Assembly: GCA_035266845.1 (NCBI GenBank)
Contig: DATFMP010000095.1
Span: forward strand, 1-56,152
Origin: DATFMP01 sp035266845
GTDB taxonomy: Bacteria > SAR324 > JACQKK01
DNA: 56,152 nt
Reading direction: 5' to 3'
Part shown: in pieces, positions 10,597-18,689 of the stretch
Layout: each line of letters opens with the position of its first letter
Numbering within the stretch: the first letter of the stretch is position 1
The notes under the pieces: generated by a model
Databases searched by the model: none
Told to the model about the DNA's origin: nothing
Seen by the model: only the letters and a program-made list of their open reading frames with translations
Program-made: the position numbers and the translations under genes

Positions 10597-11721
10597 CTAT
10601 TCGGCGAACTCCGCTCGCAGTGCTTCGGAGTGCTCGCCCAGTGCGGGCACGGGGCCCGGGTGCGGCTCATAGCCGCGCACGCGCACGGGGGCTGCGGGCA
10701 TCTCGACAGCGCCGGCGGGGCTGTCCACCCGCACGCGCCGCAACTGCGGGTGCTGCGCCAGGTCCGGCACGGTGTTGATGGCCCCATAGGCGATCTGGTG
10801 GCGCCGCAGCCTCGCCTCCAACTCCGTGCGGGGCAGCGCGGTGAATACGGCAGCGATCTCACGATCCAGCGCCTCCCGGTGCTCCACGCGATCCGGATTG
10901 GTGCGAAACTCCGGCCGCTCCAGCCACTCGGGTCGCTCCAGCACGTGGCGCACCAAGCGTTCCCATTCGCGCTCGTTCTGGATGGAAATCAGCACCTGTC
11001 CGCCACCCTGCACCGGAAAGGCCCCGTAAGGCGCGATCATCGGGTGGCTTAGCCCCGTGCGGGGCAGCACGCGCCCGGACTGCTCATAGAACAGCAGCGG
11101 CGCGCCCATCCAGTCCGCCATGGAGTCGAACATGGACACGGCCAAGGCCGCGCCCTCGCCGGAGCGCTCTCGGGCATAGAGCGCCTGCAGGATGGCCGCC
11201 TGCGCGTTCATGCCGGTCCCGATGTCGCAGCAGGAGACGCCCACGCGGCCCGGAGCATCGGGCGTGCCCGTGATGGAGGCGAGTCCGCTCTCCGCCTGCA
11301 CCAGCATGTCGTAGGCACGCATTTCCCGGTACGGGCCGTCCTCTCCGTAACCGCTGATGTCACACGTAATGAGGCGGGGAAATGCCTTGCGCAGGTCTGA
11401 CGAACCGAAGCCGGCGCGCTCCGCCGCGCCGGGCGCGAGGTTCTGCACGAACACGTCCGCGCAGGCCAGGATGCGCCGGAGCAGGGCCGCATCGTCTGGA
11501 TCCTTGAAGTTCAACTCCACGGACTCCTTGCCGCGGTTCAGCCAGATGAACCAAGCGCTCTGGCCGCTGGCCGCGGTGTCGTAGGCGCGGGCGAAATCGC
11601 CCCCGACACGCTCCACCTTGATGACGCGAGCGCCCGCATCGGCCAACCGTGCCGTGCAATAGGGTGCGGCCACGGCCTGCTCAATGGAGACCACCAGAAT
11701 GCCGTGCAGGGGAGGGGACAT
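10597..11721 (-). CDS. CaiB/BaiF family CoA-transferase
   Basis: This 374-residue class III CoA-transferase swaps CoA between acyl-CoA and a free acid through an aspartyl anhydride. The catalytic Asp is Asp166 in GVSCCDIGTGM. Other family marks are the N-terminal GARVIKVERVGGDFAR loop, the LNRGKESVELNFKDP stretch and the YGAFPVQGGGQVLISIQN beta region. The length is typical of one subunit. The start is the ATG of MSPPLHG, with GGGGA upstream; a longer in-frame extension is unlikely. It lies upstream of the SDR on the same strand and within 8 kb of an acyl-CoA synthetase, a MaoC hydratase and an acid-type transporter, which supports a catabolic role. Confidence 0.92.
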   Translation of the reverse strand: MSPPLHGILVVSIEQAVAAPYCTARLADAGARVIKVERVGGDFARAYDTAASGQSAWFIWLNRGKESVELNFKDPDDAALLRRILACADVFVQNLAPGAAERAGFGSSDLRKAFPRLITCDISGYGEDGPYREMRAYDMLVQAESGLASITGTPDAPGRVGVSCCDIGTGMNAQAAILQALYARERSGEGAALAVSMFDSMADWMGAPLLFYEQSGRVLPRTGLSHPMIAPYGAFPVQGGGQVLISIQNEREWERLVRHVLERPEWLERPEFRTNPDRVEHREALDREIAAVFTALPRTELEARLRRHQIAYGAINTVPDLAQHPQLRRVRVDSPAGAVEMPAAPVRVRGYEPHPGPVPALGEHSEALRAEFAE

Positions 11722-11804
11722 GCGGGGTTGTGCTCGCAATGGGAGGAAGCCGGGCGCGATGCCGCCCGGCCATGGGCTGTCATTGCCGAGCGAGACCCTG
11801 CTTG

Positions 11805-12821
11805 TCAAGCCTCCGCGACTCCGGTGCCTCCCGACGCCGCACGACCCGGGGCATCGAGTCGCACTGCCTCGCGGGGCAACTCAATGCGGAACAGTGCGCC
11901 GCCCAGAGGCGAGCGGGCCACGGTGATGTGTCCTTCGTGGGCGTCCACGCAGGCCCGCACTGAAACAAGACCCAGCCCTGAACCGGCTTTCTTCGTGGTG
12001 TAGAACGTCTCGAAGATGCGCTGGCGATCCTCCCGGCTGACACCCGGACCATTGTCGTGCACCTCGAGGATTGACCACTGCTCGCACGCCTCGACCCGCA
12101 CCTGGATGGTGCCCTTGGCGCCACAGGCCTCGGCCGCATTGAGCACCAGGTTGAGCACTGTATCGTGCACCATGGCGGGCACCAGCACAGTCGGGACGGG
12201 CCCTCGCTCGAAGAACTCCAGCTCACAGGAGCGCACCTGCTCGTGGCTGCGCACGAGGATCAGACTCTCCCGGACGAAACTGGATAGGTCCAACTTCATA
12301 GCGGTGGTGGCTACGGATCTGCGCCCCATGGTGAGCATCCGCGACGAGGCCAGCGTGAGTTGTTCCAACGAGTTGGTCAATCGCTTCAGTGCGTTCGAGA
12401 CTCCCTCGTCCAGTTGCGGTTCCTTGCGCAACAGCAGCTCGCTGTAGCCCTGGGCGATGGTGAGCAGGTTGTTGCAGTCGTGCACAACGGAGAGGCTAAG
12501 CACACCAGCCATGGCGCGTCGCTCCGCCGCGAGCAGGGCCTCCTCCTCCTGCCGGTGCAGCTTACCGTCCGCGGCGATCTGGCGGAATAAGGGGTAGAGC
12601 AGCCCCACCAAACCACCAGCCATGATAAGGGCATTGACGAGGCCCTTGATGAAGACGATCACCTCCAGATCAGTCTTGTCGGGTGCCCACTGAGCAGCGA
12701 GGTCCGTCGAGATGGCCAGCCAGGTGTCGCTGGCGAAGAGGTAGATGCCGCCGATCAGCAAGGCGACGGCCAATGGTCGATGGGTGGTGATCGCTACGAT
12801 TCGCTTCCAGTTCCAGTGCAT
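11805..12821 (-). CDS. Membrane sensor histidine kinase
   Basis: This 338-residue protein has two predicted transmembrane helices (about residues 16-32 and 60-78) enclosing a short loop of about 25 residues, then a HisKA-like helix with the phospho-acceptor His114 in VVHDCNNLLTIAQGYSE and a HATPase domain (VLNLVLNAAEA, DNGPGV, TKKAGSGLGLVSV). The HDxNNLL H-box is the type seen in hybrid/NtrB-like kinases, here without a receiver. The start is set at MHWNWKR because the 44 residues further upstream look non-coding. It lies 138 bp downstream of the MCP gene on the same strand. No response regulator is adjacent. The sensing loop is too small for a known input domain, so the signal may be sensed in the membrane. 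Confidence 0.85.
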   Translation of the reverse strand: MHWNWKRIVAITTHRPLAVALLIGGIYLFASDTWLAISTDLAAQWAPDKTDLEVIVFIKGLVNALIMAGGLVGLLYPLFRQIAADGKLHRQEEEALLAAERRAMAGVLSLSVVHDCNNLLTIAQGYSELLLRKEPQLDEGVSNALKRLTNSLEQLTLASSRMLTMGRRSVATTAMKLDLSSFVRESLILVRSHEQVRSCELEFFERGPVPTVLVPAMVHDTVLNLVLNAAEACGAKGTIQVRVEACEQWSILEVHDNGPGVSREDRQRIFETFYTTKKAGSGLGLVSVRACVDAHEGHITVARSPLGGALFRIELPREAVRLDAPGRAASGGTGVAEA

Positions 12822-12959
12822 GAGGGACTCTTGCGGTGGCTGCAGTATTCCAATGGCCGACCGGAGAAGGCCTCCAGATTCGGCGGCCAGTCTCGGGACG
12901 CTGAAGACACGCCGGCGGGTCACCCCCGCCGGTGTGCCAAGAAAACCGAACATTTGACG

Positions 12960-14750
12960 CTACTGCGGCAGGTCCTGGAAGTCTGAATCCGAAAACCGGC
13001 CCAACTGCGGGTGGACGATGCCCTGGCCTTCCCCCAGTTCCTGCTCAAGCTTGTCGCGGAGCCGGAGTTTGTGGGCCGGGGCGGGCTCGTCGTCCTTGAA
13101 GTGCTGCGTAGACGCAGCGAGAGCATGCTGGGTCCGGCGCACCGGGCCGTGCAGTGTGGAATGGCCATTGGCATGGACATTCCCGTGGCCTTGCCCATTG
13201 CCATGGCTATTGCTGTGCGCCGCGGAGACGGCGCTGGCCGCAAGCCGCGCATCGTTGACCTGACCGATGATGGCACTGAGCTTGCCGATCATGGCGGCCA
13301 GCTCGGTGGCCTGGGAGGCCAGTTCCTCGCTGGACGAGGCCGTCTCCTCCGCGTTGGCGGCGTTGGTCTGCGTGGTCTGGTCCAGCTCGGCCACGGCCGA
13401 GGTGATCTGCTCCACGCCGGCGGATTGCTCGCCGCTGGCCTTGGAGATGTGCTGCACCAGATCGCCTACCTGCTCGATCACTGAGGTGACCTCGTTGAGC
13501 GTCTTCTCCACATCCGTGGCCACCACGACCCCGGAATCCGAGCGGGACTTGGATTCCTCGATCAGCTCGCTGGTGTTCTTCGCTGCATCCGCGCTGCGCA
13601 GCGCCAGGTTTCGCACCTCTTCGGCCACCACGGCGAAGCCCCGTCCCGCCTCACCGGCCCGGGCGGCTTCCACTGCGGCATTGAGGGAGAGCAGATTGGT
13701 CTGGAAGGCGATCTCGTCGATGGTCTTGATGATAAGCGCGGTCTTATCGGAGGACTGCTTGATCTCCTGGATCGCGCCCGACATGCGCTTCATGGCCTTG
13801 GCTGCCTCATCGGCGAGACCGCGGGCACGGGTCGCGAGTTCATCGGCCTGCGACGACCGCTCCGCGTTCTGCGCGATCATGGAGGCCATCTCCTCCATCG
13901 TGGAGGACGTCTCTTCCAGGCTGGAAGCCTGCTCCGACGACGCATCCGCCAGCGACTGACTGGAGGAAGCCAACTGCTCGGCCGCCGAGGAGATCTGCGA
14001 GGAAGCCATGGAAAGTCCGTGAACGGCTTCGCTCACCGGGCGCGTGATGGAGCGAATGATGATCCAGGAGAGCAGAATGCCCACCACGAACACGATTGCA
14101 CTGACGATGAGAATTACCCACGTCGTGTCGGTTTCTTCCGTCTGCACCTGATTCACGGAGTCGTTGGTGTCGGAGGTCACGTCCTGCTCCATCTTGCTGA
14201 TGGATGACTCCAGCGACGTCACGGCAGCATCGAGGTCGTTGCGCAGGCCTTCGCGCTCGGCCGTGTTGTTGGTGCGGTACGAGTCGATGAGCTTCTGGGC
14301 GTGCTGTGTGTACTCCGTGTGCTGGCTGTCGAGCTTCTTGATCCGCGTCACATCGTTTTCGTAGCGCTGCCGATCGGCATTGGTGCTGGCGTCCGACTCC
14401 AGTCCGACTGCGATCTCCTCAGCCTTGTCCAGCCGGCCACGCAGGTCTTTGCCGTTGTCGGCGAACTTCTTGAGGTTGCTGTCAAAGTTCGACTTGGCGC
14501 CCTGCCGCCCTTGCTCCATCAGTTCGGCAAAGCGCGCCGTGCGCTCCAGCGAGAGGGATTGGTCGCGCTGGGCCAGGGCCGCATGGGTCAGTGCGTCGTT
14601 GAGCACGAGGTCCTGATCGGCCACCTTGTTCAGGCTCTGACCGACCTGGAACATCGAATACAGGGTGAATGCGGAGAGACCGGCGATGGCCAGCATGAAC
14701 ATCGCGACCAATGCGGTGATCTTCTTGGCAAGTGTAAGACGGGCAAACAT
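12960..14750 (-). CDS. Methyl-accepting chemotaxis protein without a HAMP domain
   Basis: This 596-residue receptor runs: TM1 (residues 11-31), a helical periplasmic sensor of about 175 residues resembling four-helix-bundle MCPs, TM2 (211-233), then directly the coiled-coil signalling domain with the conserved hairpin tip IDEIAFQTNLLSLNAAVEAA (about 344-363) that binds CheA/CheW. There is no recognisable HAMP between TM2 and the signalling helices. After residue 510 comes a linker with eight histidines between 512 and 550, then a charged tail. GGAG is positioned before the ATG. A good minus-strand promoter lies about 170 bp upstream. No che genes are nearby, so it must feed a remote array. 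It could alternatively signal to the neighbouring kinase, but that is speculation. Confidence 0.92.
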   Translation of the reverse strand: MFARLTLAKKITALVAMFMLAIAGLSAFTLYSMFQVGQSLNKVADQDLVLNDALTHAALAQRDQSLSLERTARFAELMEQGRQGAKSNFDSNLKKFADNGKDLRGRLDKAEEIAVGLESDASTNADRQRYENDVTRIKKLDSQHTEYTQHAQKLIDSYRTNNTAEREGLRNDLDAAVTSLESSISKMEQDVTSDTNDSVNQVQTEETDTTWVILIVSAIVFVVGILLSWIIIRSITRPVSEAVHGLSMASSQISSAAEQLASSSQSLADASSEQASSLEETSSTMEEMASMIAQNAERSSQADELATRARGLADEAAKAMKRMSGAIQEIKQSSDKTALIIKTIDEIAFQTNLLSLNAAVEAARAGEAGRGFAVVAEEVRNLALRSADAAKNTSELIEESKSRSDSGVVVATDVEKTLNEVTSVIEQVGDLVQHISKASGEQSAGVEQITSAVAELDQTTQTNAANAEETASSSEELASQATELAAMIGKLSAIIGQVNDARLAASAVSAAHSNSHGNGQGHGNVHANGHSTLHGPVRRTQHALAASTQHFKDDEPAPAHKLRLRDKLEQELGEGQGIVHPQLGRFSDSDFQDLPQ

Positions 14751-14919
14751 GAAATGGCTCCTGGAGGAAAGGATCCAACAAAACAGGGACCCTGCGTCGC
14801 GGTTGCAAAGGCTCCCAAGTTAAGTTCACCAATTGCGGTTCAGTGCCTGCGAAAAGATCGGGCGCAGAGAGACCTGCGTCCCATAGTCGATTTCGCTGAA
14901 CCGGATAAGAAAACCGAAC

Positions 14920-14949
14920 GTTATATTCTGCGCGTGCGAGAAGTGCCAA
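14920..14949 (-). promoter_or_regulatory. Sigma70-like promoter of the MCP gene
   Basis: Reading the minus strand, TTGGCA (14949-14944) and TATAAC (14925-14920) are separated by 18 bp and point to the MCP start at 14750, with a leader of roughly 165 nt. Sigma28 and sigma54 patterns were looked for and not found. Confidence 0.6.
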
Positions 14950-15017
14950 CACGATCGGCCGGAGAGTTTCGCGACACCCGGACTTCGACCCGGATTCGCA
15001 GGGTACCGGGCGGATAT

Positions 15018-15049
15018 GCTATACTACTGGATGCAAATCGCGCGATTTG
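15018..15049 (+). promoter_or_regulatory. Extended -10 box with a perfect 16-bp palindrome at the predicted start
   Basis: TGCTATACT (extended -10, box at 15020-15025) is followed nine bases later by CAAATCGCGCGATTTG (15034-15049), a perfect palindrome of 16 bp that would cover about +2 to +17 of the transcript. This is the classic arrangement for a repressor operator. No clear -35 box is present. The regulator at 15569 is an obvious candidate to bind it, but that is inference. Confidence 0.55.
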
Positions 15050-15357
15050 GCGTCGTGTGCGGCGATATCCGCACCCAGACGCAACTTGCCGCGCTCGGCG
15101 CCGATTCACCGTGCCCACGCCAATCGGACACGCGTCCACCTCACCGCCGCGTAGTGCGTTGTCCGACGAGAACGCACCAGCGGCAAGTGATGACAATGCG
15201 CCACTCCGAAGCCGGACCGAGGCGGCGCACACCGATATTAAACTAGAATAAGGATATCCGTCCCCAACCCGGGGTGTTTGCACGGACAGTCGTCCGCATC
15301 CGGGCGATATAAGCACCTCGAAACGACTTGGAGGGACAGGCGGAACGAAGGGAGACA

Positions 15358-15576
15358 ATGATTGAATCCACTGCCCATTGTGAGCCGGAACATAGCATTT
15401 CTGCAATACACGCACAAGCAACATATCTGCGTCTGAGTGCATCTACGACGTTTTGGTTCAGATATCGACGCCTCGCCAGCCTTCCCTTCCCAGCCAGCGT
15501 TTACGGCAGTTTAGCTACGTCCAGCCATACAACACCAACAACGCATATTCGCCCATGTGGTCCCATAAATGAGTGA
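15358..15576 (+). CDS. Doubtful 72-residue upstream ORF overlapping the S24-like regulator
   Basis: An ATG preceded by GGGAGA at good spacing opens a 73-codon frame that ends in TGA inside the regulator gene, overlapping its start by 8 bases. The predicted protein (MIESTAHCEPEHSISAIHAQ onward) resembles nothing I know, and its codon use is unlike the GC-rich genes around it, which argues against a real protein. Its value may be as a translated leader: the regulator ATG has no ribosome-binding site of its own and could depend on ribosomes finishing this frame. The ACAATG...CATTGT inverted repeat covers its start codon. Confidence 0.25.
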   Translation: MIESTAHCEPEHSISAIHAQATYLRLSASTTFWFRYRRLASLPFPASVYGSLATSSHTTPTTHIRPCGPINE

Positions 15577-16252
15577 TTCCGTCGGGAGCCGTATCGCACA
15601 AATGTGTGCCCGCCTTGGTGGTATTCGTTCCACCAGCGCGCGGTTGGGGGTCTCCGAATCCCAACTCCATCGATGGATACGCGGTACGAATGCGCCGCCT
15701 GCGCCCGCCATCTTTCGCCTTGCGGAGCTGGCGGGCGTTTCGCTGGAGTGGGTGGCGCACGGCGACAGCCGGCCACAGGCCGTGCCCATGCAGGACGGCA
15801 CGGGATCCGTTGCCGGAGCGGCTGCGGAGGAGGAACGCGAGGGGCCCGGCGCCTTCGTGCACGTGGCGCCATTGGAGGGCGCGGACGTCTCACTGGGTGG
15901 CCCACCCGGCTGCAGCCTGGTGCTGCGCCGACACTGGACGCAGTCGGTGCTGCGGGTAGAGCCGGAGTCGCTGCGCTACCTGTATATGGAGGGCGAGAGC
16001 ATGGCGCCCACGATCTGCCCGGGGGATGCAATTGTCATGGAGCGCCGCAGCCTGCCTGGCCTGGGGAGGGACGGCATCTATGTGCTCCGTATCAAGGACA
16101 CCCTACTCGTAAAGCGGCTACAATGCCTTGAGGCTGGCCGCATCCGCGTATCCAGCGACAGCCCCGCCTACGTTGAGTTCATCCTGCCGCGGGAAGACGC
16201 GGAAGGTGTGGAAATCCTCGGGCGCGTCGTGTGCGCGGTGCGTCCCATGTGA
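15569..16252 (+). CDS. HTH transcriptional regulator with S24/LexA-like C-terminal domain
   Basis: This 227-residue protein joins an N-terminal XRE-type helix-turn-helix (about residues 8-60: TSARLGVSESQLHRWIRGT) to a C-terminal S24 peptidase-like domain. The expected Ser/Lys dyad is present as Ser144 in MEGESMAPTICPGD and Lys182 in TLLVKRLQ. An Ala-Gly pair sits in the linker at 82-83, but it is 61 residues from the serine, farther than in LexA or lambda CI, so self-cleavage is uncertain. The family includes phage-type repressors and stress regulators. The ATG has no Shine-Dalgarno sequence. It is preceded by a palindrome-rich control region, which suggests autoregulation, and followed after 87 bp by a glutamine amidotransferase. 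There are no phage structural genes nearby. Confidence 0.85.
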   Translation: MSDSVGSRIAQMCARLGGIRSTSARLGVSESQLHRWIRGTNAPPAPAIFRLAELAGVSLEWVAHGDSRPQAVPMQDGTGSVAGAAAEEEREGPGAFVHVAPLEGADVSLGGPPGCSLVLRRHWTQSVLRVEPESLRYLYMEGESMAPTICPGDAIVMERRSLPGLGRDGIYVLRIKDTLLVKRLQCLEAGRIRVSSDSPAYVEFILPREDAEGVEILGRVVCAVRPM

Positions 16253-16339
16253 CGCCCGCGGGCTTGTCATCCAGCAAAGAATCGGACACCAAATGACAAG
16301 TCACTTGCCAACCAGCCCTATTCCGCAGCGGAGTGCGCA

Positions 16340-17119
16340 ATGTGTGAACTGCTGGCGATGAGCAGCCGCCTGCCCACGACGGTCAACTTCTCCCTGCTTG
16401 AGTTTGCCCGCCACGGCGGCGAGACAGGCCCCCACCGCGACGGCTGGGGCATCGCGTATGCCATGGGGCGCGACTTCCGCATCATCAAGGAGGCCGTGGC
16501 AGCCGCGGACAGCGACTGCGTGCGCTACATCCAGGCACACAGCTTCACCAGCCGCATCGTGATCTCGCACATCCGGCGGGCCAGCCTGCCCAAGACGCTC
16601 AGCTTCGAGAATACGCACCCGTTCGATCGCGAACTGTTCGGGCGGCGCTTCGTCTTCGCGCACAACGGACACATGCCCGGTATCGAAAAGCTGGTCGGCG
16701 AGGCTCCGCGCCGCTTCATGCCCCTCGGTGAAACGGACTCTGAGCAGGCCTTCTGCCTGATGCTGAACCTGCTTGCCGAGCGCTCCGCGGAGAGCGGCAC
16801 CTACGACCCCCGCGTGCTGGCTGCGATCCTGCGGGAGCTGAGTCCGCACCTGCTGCAGCTGGGCCGCTGCAATTTTCTGCTCTCCGATGGTGACTGGCTG
16901 TTCGCCCACGGCGACAACTCGCTCCACTCCGTAACGCGCAGTTGCGACGTAGAGACCAACGTGTTCGAGAGCGACGATTTGCGTATTCGCATGGACCACG
17001 CCGCCCAGCAGCGGGCCTCCCTGGTGGCGACTGTGCCGCTCACGGACAGCGAGGACTGGCGCAGATTCGAGCGCGGTGAGCTACGGGTGTTCCATGAGGG
17101 GGAAGAGATGGCGGTCTGA
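16340..17119 (+). CDS. Class II glutamine amidotransferase, YafJ-like
   Basis: This 259-residue protein starts with Met-Cys-Glu-Leu-Leu; Cys2 would be the N-terminal nucleophile exposed after Met removal. The Ntn-amidotransferase motifs are present: PHRDGWGIAYAMG, ISHIRRAS (glutamine-binding Arg) and FVFAHNGHMPG (oxyanion Asn-Gly). The length agrees with stand-alone YafJ/DUG3-like proteins, which hydrolyse glutamine or gamma-glutamyl bonds but whose acceptor is generally unknown. It follows the S24-like regulator on the same strand. The next gene is convergent. Confidence 0.88.
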   Translation: MCELLAMSSRLPTTVNFSLLEFARHGGETGPHRDGWGIAYAMGRDFRIIKEAVAAADSDCVRYIQAHSFTSRIVISHIRRASLPKTLSFENTHPFDRELFGRRFVFAHNGHMPGIEKLVGEAPRRFMPLGETDSEQAFCLMLNLLAERSAESGTYDPRVLAAILRELSPHLLQLGRCNFLLSDGDWLFAHGDNSLHSVTRSCDVETNVFESDDLRIRMDHAAQQRASLVATVPLTDSEDWRRFERGELRVFHEGEEMAV

Positions 17120-17200
17120 GCCGGCACCGGCCTGTGGGCGGCAGCCCGCAGCCCCCCGGCATGGGCGCCACCCTTCTGACAGCACCGCGGACGTGCGCGG

Positions 17201-18607
17201 CTACAGCTTCGGGCGTTGATCGGCCCAGGGGCGGGCCTGCTCGAAGGCGTAGGAGGCCTGCAGGACAGTGAGGTCCGCGAAGCGCCGCCCCACGATCTGC
17301 AGGCCCACGGGCAGCCCCTCGTCCGTAAAGCCGCATGGCACGGAGGCCGCCGGGTTGCCGGTCATGTTGAAGGGATAACTGAAGGGCGTCCAGGCGAACA
17401 TGTCCCGCAGGCTGCTGCGCTCCGGATTCGGCACGAGCTGCCCCACCCTGAACGCCGGCACGGCGAGTGTTGGCGTGAGCAGCAGATCGTAGCGGTCGAA
17501 GAAGCGCCTCACCCTATCCCAATATTGGTGCCGCGCCATCTGAGCGCGGATCACGTCCAGGCCCTTGAAGCTCGCGGCCATCTTCACGACCGTGACCAAG
17601 CCCGGGTCCATGCGGCTCTCCCACTCCTCCAGTAGGTCCGCCAACCCGCCACCCGCCCCCAGCACATAGAGCGTGATGAAGGTATCAGTAGGGTCGCCGA
17701 AGTCCGGGTCCACAGCGTCCACCTGGGCGCCCAGTTCTGCAAAGGCCTGGGCTGCGCGCTCGGTCAGTGCTGCCACCTGGGGGTCTACGCGGGCATAGCC
17801 AAGGTCCCGGCTCCAGGCGATGCGCAGGTCGCCCACGCCACGGTCAAGCAACTCCTCGTAGTCGGCGGGGCCATCCTCAAGCGAGAAGCGGTCCGCCTCG
17901 TGGGGCCCGGCCATCACGGAAAGCATCAGGGCCGCATCGGAAACCGTGCGCGTCATGGGGCCCATGTGCGAGAGCATGTCGTGGTTGCTGGCCGGATAGG
18001 TGGGAACACGTCCAAAGGAGGGCTTGATGCCGAAGATGCCTGTGAATCCCGCGGGAATGCGGATTGAGCCGCCCCCGTCCGTTCCGATGGCAAGCGGTCC
18101 CAGGCCCGCTGCCACCTGGGCTGAGGCCCCGCCGCTGGAGCCACCGGGGGTCATCTCCAGGTTCCAGGGATTGCGCGTGATGCCCGTCACGGGGCTGTCC
18201 GTGACGCCCTTCCAGCCGAACTCGGGCGAGCAGGTCTTGCCCAGCAGGATACCGCCCGCGCCCCGCAACCGCTCCACCGCGGGCGTGTCCTCCTCCGGGA
18301 CGAAGTGCTCGTAAATCTTCGAACCGCGCATGGTGCGCACGCCCTTGGTGATCACCAGATCCTTCACCGAGTAGGGCACGCCGTGCAGCGGGCCCAGCCG
18401 CTTGCCGTCCATTACGGCCTGCTCCGCGGCGCGGGCCTTGGCCATCGCCTGCTCCGCCGTGGGTGTGCAGTAGGCATTCAGCTTCGGATTGATCGCGTCG
18501 ATGCGCTCCAGCACGGCCTCGGTGATCTCCACCGGTGAGAGCCGCTTCTCGCGCACGGCCTTGGCCAGCTCGGTGGCGGGGGTGTAGCACAGGTCGTCAC
18601 GGTTCAT
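17201..18607 (-). CDS. Amidase-signature hydrolase (copy A)
   Basis: This 468-residue amidase-signature enzyme hydrolyses an amide to acid and ammonia by a Ser-cisSer-Lys triad. All three residues are present: Lys82 (YSVKDL), cis-Ser157 in the GGSSGG motif, and Ser181 in TDGGGSIRIPAGF. The spacing between them (75 and 24 residues) is as in fatty-acid amide hydrolase. The start MNRDDLCYTPATELA matches the neighbouring paralogue exactly in register. It lies 82 bp downstream of that paralogue on the same strand, so the two are probably one transcript. There is no GatB/GatC partner, and this is not a tRNA amidotransferase arrangement. Substrate unknown. Confidence 0.93.
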   Translation of the reverse strand: MNRDDLCYTPATELAKAVREKRLSPVEITEAVLERIDAINPKLNAYCTPTAEQAMAKARAAEQAVMDGKRLGPLHGVPYSVKDLVITKGVRTMRGSKIYEHFVPEEDTPAVERLRGAGGILLGKTCSPEFGWKGVTDSPVTGITRNPWNLEMTPGGSSGGASAQVAAGLGPLAIGTDGGGSIRIPAGFTGIFGIKPSFGRVPTYPASNHDMLSHMGPMTRTVSDAALMLSVMAGPHEADRFSLEDGPADYEELLDRGVGDLRIAWSRDLGYARVDPQVAALTERAAQAFAELGAQVDAVDPDFGDPTDTFITLYVLGAGGGLADLLEEWESRMDPGLVTVVKMAASFKGLDVIRAQMARHQYWDRVRRFFDRYDLLLTPTLAVPAFRVGQLVPNPERSSLRDMFAWTPFSYPFNMTGNPAASVPCGFTDEGLPVGLQIVGRRFADLTVLQASYAFEQARPWADQRPKL

Positions 18608-18689
18608 CGCTGCTCTCGGCTCGAAAGGGGGGGCCGGCCGGGCCCCGCGGGCCCTACGCCGGGCGGTAACATCCGGAGCCCGCAGGCGG

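Larger units (their letters stand above)
14751..15568. other. 818-bp regulatory intergenic region between MCP and S24-like regulator
   Basis: This stretch is visibly richer in A+T than its surroundings and full of symmetric elements: the MCP promoter (14920-14949), an extended -10 box with a 16-bp palindrome (15018-15049), a GTGCGG-N6-CCGCAC inverted repeat (15057-15074), CGGAC-AGTC-GTCCG (15283-15296) and ACAATG-N15-CATTGT (15355-15381). Apart from one doubtful small frame (15358-15576) I see no gene. It looks like a control region for divergent transcription. Confidence 0.6.

Noticed and set aside
14900..14960. Sigma54 or sigma28 promoter for the MCP
   Set aside because: TGGCAC is present but GC does not fall at the required spacing; no TAAA...GCCGATAA pattern. 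A sigma70-type pair at 18 bp fits better.
15569..17119. Prophage remnant suggested by the S24-like repressor
   Set aside because: No integrase, structural or packaging genes, and no attachment-site repeats nearby.
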